Shown: piece by piece, positions 35,883-48,270 of the stretch
Position numbering within the stretch: the stretch's first letter is position 1
Layout of the letters: each line of letters begins with the position of its first letter
Source: Arthonia radiata
Taxonomy: Eukaryota; Ascomycota; Arthoniomycetes; Arthoniales; Arthoniaceae
Direction of reading: 5' to 3'
Assembly (NCBI GenBank): GCA_002989075.1
Contig: PSQN01000001.1
Location: 719,760-783,759 of the forward strand
DNA length: 64,000 bases
Notes under the pieces: generated by a model
Told to the model about the DNA's origin: nothing
Database searches by the model: none
What the model saw: the letters and a program-made list of their open reading frames with translations, nothing else
Position numbers and translations under genes: made by a program

Positions 35883-38800
35883 CTTTAATAGACTCGCTAC
35901 AAAAGTAGAGAAAATAGATTAATTATATCTACTACTTTGGCATCCAACAGCCGTAATACTATAAACAGGCTAGCTAGTAAAATAGCCGCTACAGATAAGA
36001 TATCGAACGTTAATACTAAAATAGATAAGAGCTTCTTCAATAAACGTTCTAAACTTACTTTATTTCTAATACGCTTAGCTATATATTTTAAAATTTATAA
36101 GAATTAGTTTCTAAATAACAGTACTATAGTTTTATTTACTATATCTTATATAAATAGCGAGGTATATAAATAGTTTAACTTTTATTTTAAAGATTATCTC
36201 TATAAGACACCTAACAAACAATAAAAGAAGACCGACAAACTCTTCTCTAGCTTTACTACGTTTTAGCAAAAGCTCCGATAAATATACAGGAATACCGATT
36301 CTAAACGTACTGCTGTACGTAAACTTAAGATACTCCGTTAGATAGAACCAGCCAGCCGATACGCCGCTAAGTTTCTATAATATGCTAATTAAATCGAATA
36401 GAACGAAGGACCTCTAGTCGACGCCTTTTATAAAGGCTTAAAGAACTATATTAAGAAAATTATCTATATTTAGAGAGAAAAGTTTACTAAACTAGAAAAA
36501 TTTATAAAACGAGCCAAGAAAATCGACGATAGTAACTTTAAACGACAGTTAGAAAAGAAAGGAACTAACTTAGATAAGTTTATTTAAACTTAGAGTAAGT
36601 ATAACTTATAATGAGACTAGAGTAATTCAATAAAATTAGATTTTACGAAGCTCCGTAGAAAACTAAACAATTGGAAACGAGAATATAGAATAAAAAACAA
36701 GCTATACTTATATTACAGAAAACTAGGGCATTAAGTTAAAGAATACCGTTCTAAAAAATAATAGTTTAATAGTACTAGCAGAAATAAGCACAATAATCGA
36801 TCTTAGAAACCCTGTTTTCTACGACAATAGTTTAATATAACTACTTAGATACAGGAGAACGATAGTTGCAATAAGGCAATAAAATTGCTAGCAGCCTTCT
36901 TTGACCGCTAGTATATAAACTTAACTAAGAGTCGTCCCTTTTAAGCATTAGAACTTCTACTCAAGATTAACTAAAACTAATATAAGTACGTTACTAAATT
37001 AACTAAGAAGCAGAAGAATATCTACTAAAGTATCTTTTATAACTAAAAAGACACTTATTAGGTTACTTCTAACGAGAAGTACAACGAGCTAAACTTATTT
37101 AATTTATATAAGAATTAGGATATAGACAGTAAGTTATAGAAAGAGACAAAGAAACGACAAATAGAACAGAAACAATAAAAACTATAGGACTAAAATAACA
37201 TTAACTACACTATTCTAAGGCATTAGATATAGAGTACCGTTATACTACATAAAATACTATTTTAAACCGCGTATTACGATAATAATTGTACAATTTACGA
37301 ATTTAACAAACTAGAGTTAGAATAATAGCTGAGAAAACCGATATCTTTAAAACAAGATTTAATACAAGAAATAGGCCTTACTCGAGAACAACCTAGGTTA
37401 TCTTACTTAGAAACTTAAGAGGAATTTAAGAAAGAATAGACCGTAAAAGCTAAGTAAGATAGTAACTACAATGCGTTATAGGTAAGATAACAACTTAAAG
37501 ACAAAAATATAGATTCTAATAGTATAGAATTCTCGCTTAAGAACAATATTAACTAAGAAGAACAAACTCTAATTCGTTGGGAAGAAATAATATAGAGACT
37601 TTGTTAGTCAGCCTTTTACAATAGAAAGTTAAGCGCTAACAGAAATATTAACGATATCTTAGAATATATTTATTTATATTTACAATAACTAGTAAACTAC
37701 CTTATTAGGGGTTTAAAATTGTATAGTTAGTACTAATATCTTTAACTAACAATATACAACCTATAAACATAACAAATTTTAATCAGCGATAGTTATATAA
37801 TTAAGATAGAGATCGTAAACAATAAACTAAACGTTATAATAAAGGTAGTACTAAAATACTTTATACAGGAATTCTTATAGCAAATTAACTAACAATAGGT
37901 TTTAGTATCTAAAATACTCTAGAACGTATATAATTAACAAAAAAAAGACTAAGCCAACTACTTTAAGGGTAGCAATACCGACCCGTCTAACGGTTAAACC
38001 CTTTAAAGATCTAGCTCTATATAAGCTCGACTTCTTATAGAATATATCTACATACTCGAGCAACAATAAACTACAGAAATATTAAAATTATAATTAATTT
38101 AGACGTAATAGGCAACTTTATTTTAATATACTATGTTAAGGAGTACCAAATATAAATATAAAAGAAGAGATTACCCTACATACTGTCTAAATTTTAAGAG
38201 ACAGAGAAAAGAGTCGACTACAAGACTTTACCAATAAGTATAATAATTAGAAACTATTAGAAAGAAATTACTTATAATATTATAGATATTAACTAGTACT
38301 ACGCTATACTAAATATACCTTAGTTATAACAATATAACCTAGAAGTAGATTAGAGAACTAAGAAACTTCTCTTTACTAAGTATAAGTACTTTAGATAAGA
38401 GTCGTTCTACAGAATAAATACTCTATAAGCTATTTTTAGTAGTAAGAATAAAGAGCGCGATAAAGAACTTATGCGGGTTAGTACTACTATACTCCGATAC
38501 TTAGATATCCTATAAAAGAAGTCTAACGCAGTATCTTGTCTATAGCTAACTATACGTAAGTATAAATAAGAGACAACTGTACGTCAACAATTCTATACGA
38601 CGGCAAGTACTTAGTTAATTACTAAGATACCTAAAAAATACGATCAATTCTAATTTCTATTTAAGAAAGCTAAGCCGAACTCGGCTCTCTTAGAATATAA
38701 ACTATAAGATTATATAATACCTCTATAAGAAGGTAAAACGCTAATATTTAGTTTAATATACTCTCTATTAGAAGCAGAAAATTAAGCGCTCCGCGACTAT

Positions 38801-41327
38801 CTCAATAAAAATCTTAAGAAAGGATTTATCTAAAAATTAATATTACTAGTCGGATACCTAATACTCTTTATACTAAAGAAGAATAGCAAACTACGACTTT
38901 ACGTAGATTATAGACAATTAAACAGAGTAACTATTAAAAACTAATACTCTTTACTATATATCGACAAAATAATAGATCGATTGTATAACGTATAATAGTT
39001 TACTAAGTTTAACCTATAAAGAGTCTATAACTTAATTTATATAAAGAAAGGCGAAGAATAGAAAACGGCCTTCTATACTAGATACAAACTTTTTAAGTAT
39101 TGCGTTATACCTTTTAGGCTAATAAACGTACTAGTATTATTTTAGAAACTAATTAACAATACACTTAGTAATTATCTAGATATATTTATAACTACTTATT
39201 TAAACGATATCCTAGTATATAGCCGTATACTAAAAGAATATAAGAAACATATTAAGAAGGTATTAGAAAGATTAGTGCGTACCGATTTACAAATTAATAT
39301 TAAGAAAACCTAGTTTTATTAACAATCTATTGAATTTTTTAGATTTATAATTACTGAGTACGGTCTCTAAATAAGAGATTTAAAGGTTTAATCTATTTTA
39401 ACCTAGCCTATACTAAAGAATATAAAATAATTACAATAGTTTTTTAGTTTTGCTAATTACTATAGGCGATAGATATCTAACTTTAGCCGAATTACAGTAC
39501 CACTGTCTTAACAAACAAAACAATTGATAGAATTCTTTTAAACGCAAAAAGAACAATTAGTATTTAAAGAGCTTAAAAAAGCTTTTAAGATTGAGCCTAT
39601 ACTAGCAATATTTAACTCTAACTTACCAATTATTATAGAAATAAATGCGTTAGACTATATAATTGGAGCATATATAAGTTAAAATAATAAGAAAAGAAAG
39701 CTTAAACCAGTAACTTTCTACTTAAAAAAAATATTACCTATAAAACAAAACTATAATATTTACAATAAAGAGCTCTTAACTATTATAGCAGCATTCGAGA
39801 TATAGCGAGCTTATCTAAAAAGAGCAAACTATATAATTATAGTATACATAGACTATAAGAATTTAACTTACTTTACAACGATAAAGAAACTTAACTGCAG
39901 ATAAGTTAAATAATTAGAAACTATAGCTTTATACGACTTTATTATTACTTACAAGAAGAGTTCTAAGAACGATAGAGCCGACGCTCTAAGCTAACGTTCT
40001 AATTACCTTAATAACAAGAAACACGTCGAGCACACAATATTCTAAGAACACAATAACGAGATTAAATACAATCAATTAGCTATAACAATCGAGTTTGTTA
40101 TCGAACTAAACAGCTAAATCTCAGATATTCTAAACGACTCTAAAACTTACTAGAAAAACGAGAAACGACACCTAGAATTAACTAAGAATAGTAGAGGCTA
40201 TTATAAATTTTAAGGTAAGATCTACGTCCCGAGGAATCTAACCCGATACATTATTAGTAACTTTTATAATAACCCAACAAAGAGACACAAAAGCATCGAT
40301 AACACTATAAAAAAGATTATAAGAATCTACTACATCCCGAAAATTCGACACTACGTCGAGAATTATATCTAAGAATACAACGTATACGTAAGAACTAAGC
40401 ACCTAAAGTATTTATTATATAGTAAACTATAGCTACTAGAGATATTTAAGAGGCTATAGTATACGGTCTTACTAAATTTTAAATACAAAAATTAATGGAA
40501 ACCAGAATAAAACCTAACTAACTATAAAGATACTATTTAACAATATTAAAACTAAAATATTAACTAGTTGTAGTAGTACTAACACTCTAATCTACTATTT
40601 AGTATGCCTTATCGATATCTAGATTACTCTTAAACGAGCCAGTTTACTACGCTATAGGGCTACTATCTAACTCTAAATAAGAGTTACTCTAAAATTTAAT
40701 AGATAACCTACTCGAACATTTAAATATATCGTTACTAGCTATCAACGCGGTAAACTCCTCTTACTCCAATAATTTATTTTAAGCTAACTTTGCTGCTACC
40801 CGCGTACAAGTTTTCTTAACCTTCTCTTTTAACTTTCGGATCTTAGATTAGTTACGCTGTATAGCTACAACTAACGCTGCTATTTAAGCCTTTAACGTAT
40901 ATAATTAGCGCTTTGTACGCTAAAGAGCAGCCGACTAAGAGAAATATTAAGAATAAACCGAACGCGCTACAATTAAGTTAGTTTTAGATACTACAGAAAA
41001 ATAACAATAAGACATACTATCTGCTATTAATACTCGTAAATTATAACTCTTCTTATTTCGAGTATATACTAAATACGTTGTCTTTCTAAACTAAACTATA
41101 TATCTTTCCTTAGTTAATATATATTTAGAACAAAGAGGCATTTTAATACCGTAGGCTTCAATTAATAGGTATTAACTGTACTCTTTGTTAAGATCCGCAG
41201 TAACGGACTTTATACGAAGCATAGCGACTTATAGATTAGTTACAGAAGAAGGAACGACGCGTGACTTATAGGTATTTAACGAGCTAAGGGTTATTTAAGA
41301 ACAATTTAACTAAAAGAGGGGGAATTG
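35883..41327 (+). pseudogene. Element D gag-pol remnants lacking the integrase core
   Basis: The Gag zinc knuckle is at about 36705-36755: a CX2CX4HX4C pattern with Cys codons turned to Tyr and stops. The reverse transcriptase spans about 38780-39400, with active site YLND at 39197-39208 (first catalytic Asp mutated). RNase H follows to about 39990 (NDRADALS). The integrase zinc-binding region is at about 40180-40420. At about 40,480 the sequence jumps directly to what in element E lies about 0.95 kb further downstream, so the DDE catalytic core is absent. RIP-type stops occur throughout. Confidence 0.85.
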
Positions 41328-41798
41328 TATTACGAGTACCAGCTCCAAACGGCTTAGCGTACGTCTAAGTATTAACTACTGCTACTTATTTTAGCTCTAC
41401 TAGCATTATTCTTAACTAAGCCTATAAACCTGCTGTAAGCATTATTGAGTAAGACGGCTATAAGGGCCTATGTTCCTTATAAACCTAATATAGATATTAT
41501 TAAATTAATAAATATAGAGGAACTTCTCTATATACCTTAGACTATATAGCTAAACTAATAGCTAACTTTAGAATAGACTTTAGTCTATTAACTTAATACT
41601 TAAATATAAGTTTCTTAACTATATTTAAGTAACGTACTTTACCTTCTATCTACTTTAATTAAGCCTCTCTTACCTTCTATAATCTGTCTTACCTCTCCTA
41701 TCTTTTAGTCTCTAACACACAAAACACCTCTTACTAAGGTCGATAAGTATATAAGACAAGTAAGCCTTAGTTTGGTCCTCCCAGCGACCGGCGTTACA
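41328..41798 (+). repeat. 3' LTR of Gypsy element D (471 bp)
   Basis: It starts TATTACGAGTACCAGC and ends CCGGCGTTACA, followed by the duplication AATAG. Confidence 0.92.
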
Positions 41799-41803
41799 AA
41801 TAG

Positions 41804-42472
41804 AATCTACTTTATAATAGTAGAAACTAGCTATTTAGCTACAGTCTGTATTCTTTTTAGGTTTATTTCGATACTATCGACTTTTACGGTAAACTTTAGA
41901 AAAGAAACCTTAGTAATATAAAATTAATACTTAGACAGCTTTATAAATAAACTCTATTTATAGAGCCTTTGCAGGACTTTTTTAATATAGCCTTTATAAC
42001 TTTCCTCGTTTTTAGAGAAAATTAAGATATTGTCTATATAAACGATATATACGGTATTAACAAGATTACCTATAACTTTATAGATATATATTTAGAACGT
42101 AGCAGGGGCGTTTGCTAGTTTAAAAGGTATTACTAGATATTTATAGTACCCGTATTGGATACAAAACGCTGTCTTCTACTTATTTTCTTTACGAATATAG
42201 ATATAGTAATAAGTATCGCAAAGATTAAGCTTTATAAATATCTTTGAGCCTTACAGACAATTAAGAATCTTAGAGATTAGCGGTAATACGTAGCAATTCT
42301 TTATAGTTATATTGTTTAAACTACGGTAGTTAATATATAGTTTCAACAATCTGTCTACTTTAAATATAAATAGAATTAGAGCACCCGTCGGACTAATAAA
42401 GAGTTGTATCTATTCTTTCTTAATTATAGTATTTAAGTACTTTCAAAGCGTCTTTAGCTTATTCTACAATAT
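41804..42472 (-). pseudogene. Element A: central reverse transcriptase remnant
   Basis: This piece of A lies between insertions D and B and encodes the reverse transcriptase palm on the minus strand. The active-site box at 42029-42040 reads YIDN, with the second Asp changed to Asn by a G-to-A type mutation. It aligns with 44935-45590 of element B. Confidence 0.85.
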
Positions 42473-42668
42473 TGTAATGCATAAACGTTCCAATAGCGAA
42501 TTGAGACAGAATGTTGCCTATTTAGAAAGGCTGCGATCCTAGGAGAATATCTTTCCTCTAGTAGACGCATCCCTTTCTGGTCTCCTTAATAATTAGCTTG
42601 AACACTAGTAGAGCCTATTTAGACCCTTTTTGCTATCTAACTGCTCTCTGCCCTATACCTAGATTACA
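42473..42668 (+). repeat. 5' LTR of Gypsy element B (196 bp)
   Basis: It starts TGTAATGCATAAACG and ends CCTAGATTACA. Confidence 0.93.
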
Positions 42669-44180
42669 TTCTAATTATTCTAAACCTACAAGAAGGGCGG
42701 CCGGCAGTTAGGTACCTTATCGACGTCGCTTAGGGGTTAACCTAATATAATCGAGTATAGCTAAGACTCTGTATACACGTTAAAATAAATAATATTAAAA
42801 TTAATTGATAGCCGGTACTAGCAAGTATCGTATTCGAAGAGAATAAGTAAGAAACTAAGCACGCAACGGTAGTCGCTTTATATCCGCCGTATAAGCAGAA
42901 TATAGAGCGTAGCAAAATATAACTAACGTCGAAGAAGACTAGAACCCTTATATAAGATTTAACGACGACGATAAGCAAGAGGGCTTATAAGCCGGTAAAC
43001 AGACGCTGAGCAGATCGCAAACTAGGAAGAACGATAGTCTAAACTAAAACAATAACAACGATGAAGGGGCTTATTAAGGCTCTAACCGCGAAGAATCCCT
43101 CTTTAGCGTCTTCTTAAGCGTTAAGGTACGAAAGCTAAGACAAGAACTACTAGCATAGCAGTAGCAGTACACTATTAAGAAGCTTAAGCTTAAAAAGCGA
43201 ATGCTTAAAGTTAAGCTCCAGTTTATCCGCAATTTGAGAGCTGGTAGCAAGCAGCTACAGGGCGATTTAAGCCTTTAAAGCTAAATTAACAAGCTTCTTA
43301 AGAAAGAGGCGCTTAAGCTTAAGAGAGTTATAAGCTCTACGAGCACTTAATAGACTTAAACCATTAAAAAAAGATTTTAGATAGCTAACGTCTCGGACCT
43401 CGACAACGTTCGTATTATTACTTAGTACGTCTAGAGACTTCCTAGAGACCTAATAAATAGATAGCGAACTTACGCTAAAGAGAATAAAGAAAAGACGTCG
43501 CTCTACGTATAGGCGTACTTTAAAGAATAGATAATAGAATATATCGTCGACCTAGCTATAGCTACTATAGCTAACGCAGAAAAGTTCTTTACGTTAACGT
43601 AGAGTTTAATGTAGAAGCTCGAGGACTTTCTAAGCTTTCTATAGAATAAAGAAACTAAGTTGCTAGATAGCAAGATACAGGACCTAAATCGAGCTGTATT
43701 CTACTATACGCGCTTATCTTTATAGATTAAGGCGAAGCTAATTAAGTAAGATCTCTTAGAAAACCTGCTTAAAGATACAAACAAGCTTCTAAAGAAAGTT
43801 TATTAATATATAAATATTAATTATAGTATATCGCAGGACGCCCGCAACACTAATATAAACTAAGATCGCTTCGATAGCGGATTGAGTACAAACTATAGCG
43901 GTTATAACGCTAGAGCATTTCTATAGAGGTCGGGCCGCGGACGAGGCGGCTTATACCGAGAACAAGGCAACTTGCCGGTCTAATAAAGAGACAATAGCTC
44001 TACTGCATAAAGACAACTAGAGTCGATATATAGTAAGATAAATATTACCTACTTTACGTACAATTAAAAAGGGCATTATACTACTAAATATACTACGCCC
44101 CAAATCGATGTTAATTCGACGCTAGTTAGATAAAAAAACGACAGGCCCTAAGAGTAAGTCTTGCGTCTCTAAAGCTTAGA
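42669..44180 (+). pseudogene. Element B leader and gag remnant
   Basis: The leader begins with TTCTAATTATTCTAAACC. A coiled, Lys/Glu/Leu-rich Gag-like frame follows, broken by TAA/TAG at presumed Gln codons. A degenerate zinc knuckle lies at about 44050-44100, where KKGHYTTKYT can still be read with Cys replaced by Tyr. It is non-functional. Confidence 0.75.
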
Positions 44181-47100
44181 GCTATCGATTAACAGCAAGG
44201 ATAAATTAAAGTCTTAGTACAGCTAAGCAGGTCGCCGCAAGAGGTTCTTACGCTAGTAGATTCTAGTACAGAGATTAACCTTGTTAATTATCGTATTGTG
44301 CTTAAAAGAGGATAGCAAAAATTATATAAAGTAAAGCTTCCGTATACCAAATTTCTTAATAAAAATAAGCTGTAGCTCTACAGCGCTTATAACGTAAATA
44401 TAACTGTAAGAAACGTATATAAAGAGAAACGATATTACTAACTCTACCTATATTCAGCTAACTTTATAGAATATAGCCTCGTCTTAGAATATCTATAGCT
44501 TAAGTAAGTTGAGCCTTAAATTAGCTAGACGATAAGAATAATTACTTGGGGAAACCTCTCTGCGCCTAAAGAACGGGTAGTAGAAGCTAAATCTATTAAG
44601 ATTATTAATAAAGACGTAATTTTAGTATATTTATAAAGAGACAAACAGTGCTACTCTACGATTCTATAAATAAAAGCAGATAAACGTTATAAGTATTAAA
44701 TAGCGGTTCTATTAGACGTTAGTTTGCCGCTAAACCGGACTCTAAATAGCGAGCCTAAGAAAGTAGAGAAGCGAGATAAGCTTTCTCCTCAGTACACTGA
44801 ATATAAAAATATCTTTTCTAAAGAACTATCGAGTAAGCTTGCGCCGCTTAGTAAGTATACTTATAAGATTAAGCTTAAGAATAGTATAGAACCTTTATAT
44901 AAGCCAATCTACCCTATATCGTAGAATAAGCTAAAGACGCTCCGAAAGTACTTAGATACTATAATTAAGAAAGGATAGATACAACCCTCTATTAGTCCGA
45001 CGGGTGCCTTAGTCCTGTTTGTGCTTAAGACAGATAGATTGTTGAGACTGTATGTTAACTACCGCGGTTTAAACAATATAACTATAAAGAATCGCTACGT
45101 ATTGCCGCTAGTCTCTAAAATTCTTAATCGTCTGTAAGGCTCGAAGGTATTTATAAAGCTTAATCTTTACGATGCCTATTACCGTATCTATATTTACAAA
45201 GGAAATAAGTAGAAGACAGCGTTTTGTACCCGATATAGGCACTATAAATACCTAGTAATACCTTTTAGACTAGCAAACGCCTCTGCTACGTTCCAGACAT
45301 ATATCTATAAAGCTATAGGCAATCTTATTGATACCGTGTATATCGTTTATATAGACGATATCTTAATTTTCTCTAAAGACAAGGAAAGCTATAAAGACTA
45401 TATTAAAGAAGTCCTATAAAGGCTCTGTAAATAGGGTTTATTTGTAAAGCTGTCTAAGTATTAATTTTACACCACCAAGGTTTCTTTCCTAGGGTTCACT
45501 ATAGAAGTCGATAGTATTAAAATAGACTCAAAAAGAATACAAACTATAGCTAAATAGCTAGTTCCTACTACCGTAAAGTAGATCCTATCCTTTCTAGGAT
45601 TCGTAAACTTCTACCGGCGATTTATCTATAGATTTAGCTGCATTGTAGTACCAATGAACGTACTAACAAAAGACGTTAAGTTTGTTTAGAGCAAAGCTTA
45701 ATAAAAAGCTTTTAAAGCGCTAAAGCAAGCCTTTATAAATATATTAGTGCTAACGTACTTTAATCCGGTACTATCGATCGTTTTAATAACTAACGTATTA
45801 AACTTTATAATAGCAGGTATCTTACTTTAGTTAAGGGAAGATAGCCGATTACTATTACCGTTAAACATTAACTTAGGCTTGCCTATACTAAATATAGCGG
45901 ACACCGTCTAAACTAGTATTAATAATAAGGTAAATATATATCTATATTTAGTAGCGTTCTTTTTAAAGAAATTTATAGACGCTAAGCTAAGATATAATAC
46001 CTATAATAAAGAGCTTATAGCAATATAGACTAGCTTTAAGTACTAGCGCTATTATCTTATTAATATACAGTACTTAGTAAAGGTCGTAATAGACTATAAT
46101 AATCTATAATATTTTATAACAACGAAAGTATTGTCTCGCCAACAGACGCATTAGACAAAAGACCTGTTAGCATTTAACTTTAAAATACTATACCGTACGG
46201 ATAGCAAGAACCTAGCAGACGCGCCGTCGCGTCGTTTAGATTACAAGAATTTACGTAGAGCAAAGAAAGACAACGCTAATAAGATGTTGCCGAGCCTATA
46301 GTAGAAGCTTAGGAGAGATGCTACTTTGCTTAGTACTAGAGAAGAGCCCTCTAGCCTAAAAGAAGGTATAATTACTATCTTAATTATATTACTTAAAAAT
46401 TAGTTTAAATACTGTTAGCGATTTAACTATCGATCTAAAACCCTAAACGCGATTATAGTTTAAATCGAAGGTAAATTAGAGTTAAATACAGACCTTATAT
46501 AGAACGTCTAGGAGTAAGAAACGCGTTCGTCTTTCTTTACTAATACAGAGCCTTTTTCGGTAGCTCTCGTATTACGAGTTAAGGTAGTTGCAGCTACCGC
46601 TCTCAAAACAGCTTATAATAATACTTCTCGGAGTCTTGCAACTTTAATCCTTAAAGCTTAGTAGAGAAACGCCTTTATAAAGCAGAAAGTATCGAAGTTA
46701 AAATTATTAGCTAGAACTAAAGGTCAGTAGAGTAATAAAACGGTAATAGATCGCCGTTAAGCTGGTATAAGAAAGCGTCGTACGAGTCGAATCGACTTAG
46801 ATACCCTAATAGAGCCTAACTTAGACTCTAAGTTTCTAAAGCACGTAGAATAGTTAGTCGACAGCTACAGGTTATTGCGTTAAGATAGTAAAATCTAAAT
46901 ACTAGAATATTCTACGTTAAAGCTTAAAATTATAAGCAGAAATTATAATAATAAGCTTACTGGCTACTTTAAGGTTGAGAAGACCCTTAAAATTCTAAAA
47001 CATAAATATACGTAGGAAAAGATAGCAACGTATATTAAGAACTTTATTGCTAAATACAATATATACTAATAAACAGCCGTAAAGAGGTATAAGCTATATA

Positions 47101-48270
47101 GCGAAATAGCGGCGATATCGATTTTAATTAACTTCTTTAAGAACCTATTCTTAGACTTTATTGTTAAACTACCGATAGTTCTTTTAAAGAACGAGAACAT
47201 TGTTAATTTAATTCTTGTAGTTATAGACCGCTTCTCTAAGTTTATAACCTATATTTTAGTTAGTAAAACTATAGATACTATAAAGCTAGCAGAAGTGCTT
47301 TACAAATACTAGACAAAAACGTTAGAATTCCTAAGAAGCCTTTTGTCTAATAGAGGATCTATATTTACTAGCTTATATTAAAGCACCTTCTGTCAGTATT
47401 TGGCCGTAAAACGAAGGTTGAGCACAGCATTTTACCCTCAAACTAATAGCTAAACTAAGCGCTAGAACTAGGAGCTTAAAAACTACCTGCGTATCTATAT
47501 TTCTTAGGATTAAGATAATTAGTATAAGTATCTAGAAGAAGCTACTTTTATGTACAATTTAAAAGTTTATTTATTAACAAAAATTTTACCGATTAAATGT
47601 ACGTTTGGTCGCGTTATAGACGTACTAGACGGCGCGCCGCCGCTAGATCGGTACCGCACCGTAATTAAACCGAACGACCTTTATATCGGTAAGAATACCT
47701 TCCGTTAAGGGGGAAGGTAGCCTAAGTCAGAACATCTTATAGCAGTTAAGTATATAGAAGAACGCCTTCTCCGTTAACAAAAAATAAAGTAGCAGCTAAA
47801 GAAAGCTTAGCGTTTATAAATAGAATAGTACAACACTAAGTATATACTAAAACACTATATAGTAGGTAACTTAGTGCTGCTATCGTTAAAGAACCTTAAG
47901 ACAAAGAGGCTAATAAAGAAGCTCGACGATCGAAGCTTAGAACCATTTAGAATCCTTAAGAAAGTAGATAAACAAGCTTACTAGCTAGTACTACTAGACT
48001 TCTACCGCATCCACTCTGTCTTCTATATATTCTTACTGGAGCTATATCGCTATCGGCCCGGTACAGAATTATCTAGTTTAGTCGAAGTCAATAATAGTAA
48101 AGAATAGCTTGTTAAGGCGATTTGCTTTAAGATTAAGAACAAAGACTAGTATTGAACCAAGTAGCAGAGGTAGTTAGAGGCAAATAACACGATAAAGCCG
48201 CGGGCACATCTTAAAGACTCTAACGCCGTTAAGAAATTTAAGAAGCGTAAAGACGCTGAGTCAAGAGACA
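44181..48270 (+). pseudogene. Element B pol remnant: protease, reverse transcriptase, RNase H, integrase, chromodomain-like end
   Basis: An intact 66-codon piece (44724-44924) gives the start of the reverse transcriptase (YKNIFSKELSSKLAPLSKYT). The palm follows with [10 protein letters not shown] and the active site YIDD intact at 45348-45359 (YIDDILIFSKDKE). The RNase H end reads LADAPSRRLDY near 46210-46245. The integrase core is at about 47190-47480 (VVIDRFSKFITYI, then STAFYPQTNS). At about 48030-48260, ELYRYRPGTE is followed by a degenerate chromodomain-like segment. Scattered stops prevent translation. Confidence 0.87.

Larger units (their letters stand above)
35412..41798 (+). mobile_element. 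Ty3/Gypsy element D (family 2), inserted in A; internally deleted
   Basis: Paired 471-bp LTRs (35412-35882 and 41328-41798) are flanked by exact duplications AATAG (35407-35411 and 41799-41803). A polypurine tract (AAAAGAGGGGGAATTG) precedes the 3' LTR. The interior reads gag with zinc knuckle, protease, reverse transcriptase, RNase H and the integrase zinc-binding region on the plus strand, in Gypsy order. Total length is 6,387 bp against 7,343 bp for copy E. The difference maps to one deletion near 40,480 that removes the integrase core. Both LTR 5' ends read TA instead of TG. Confidence 0.93.
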
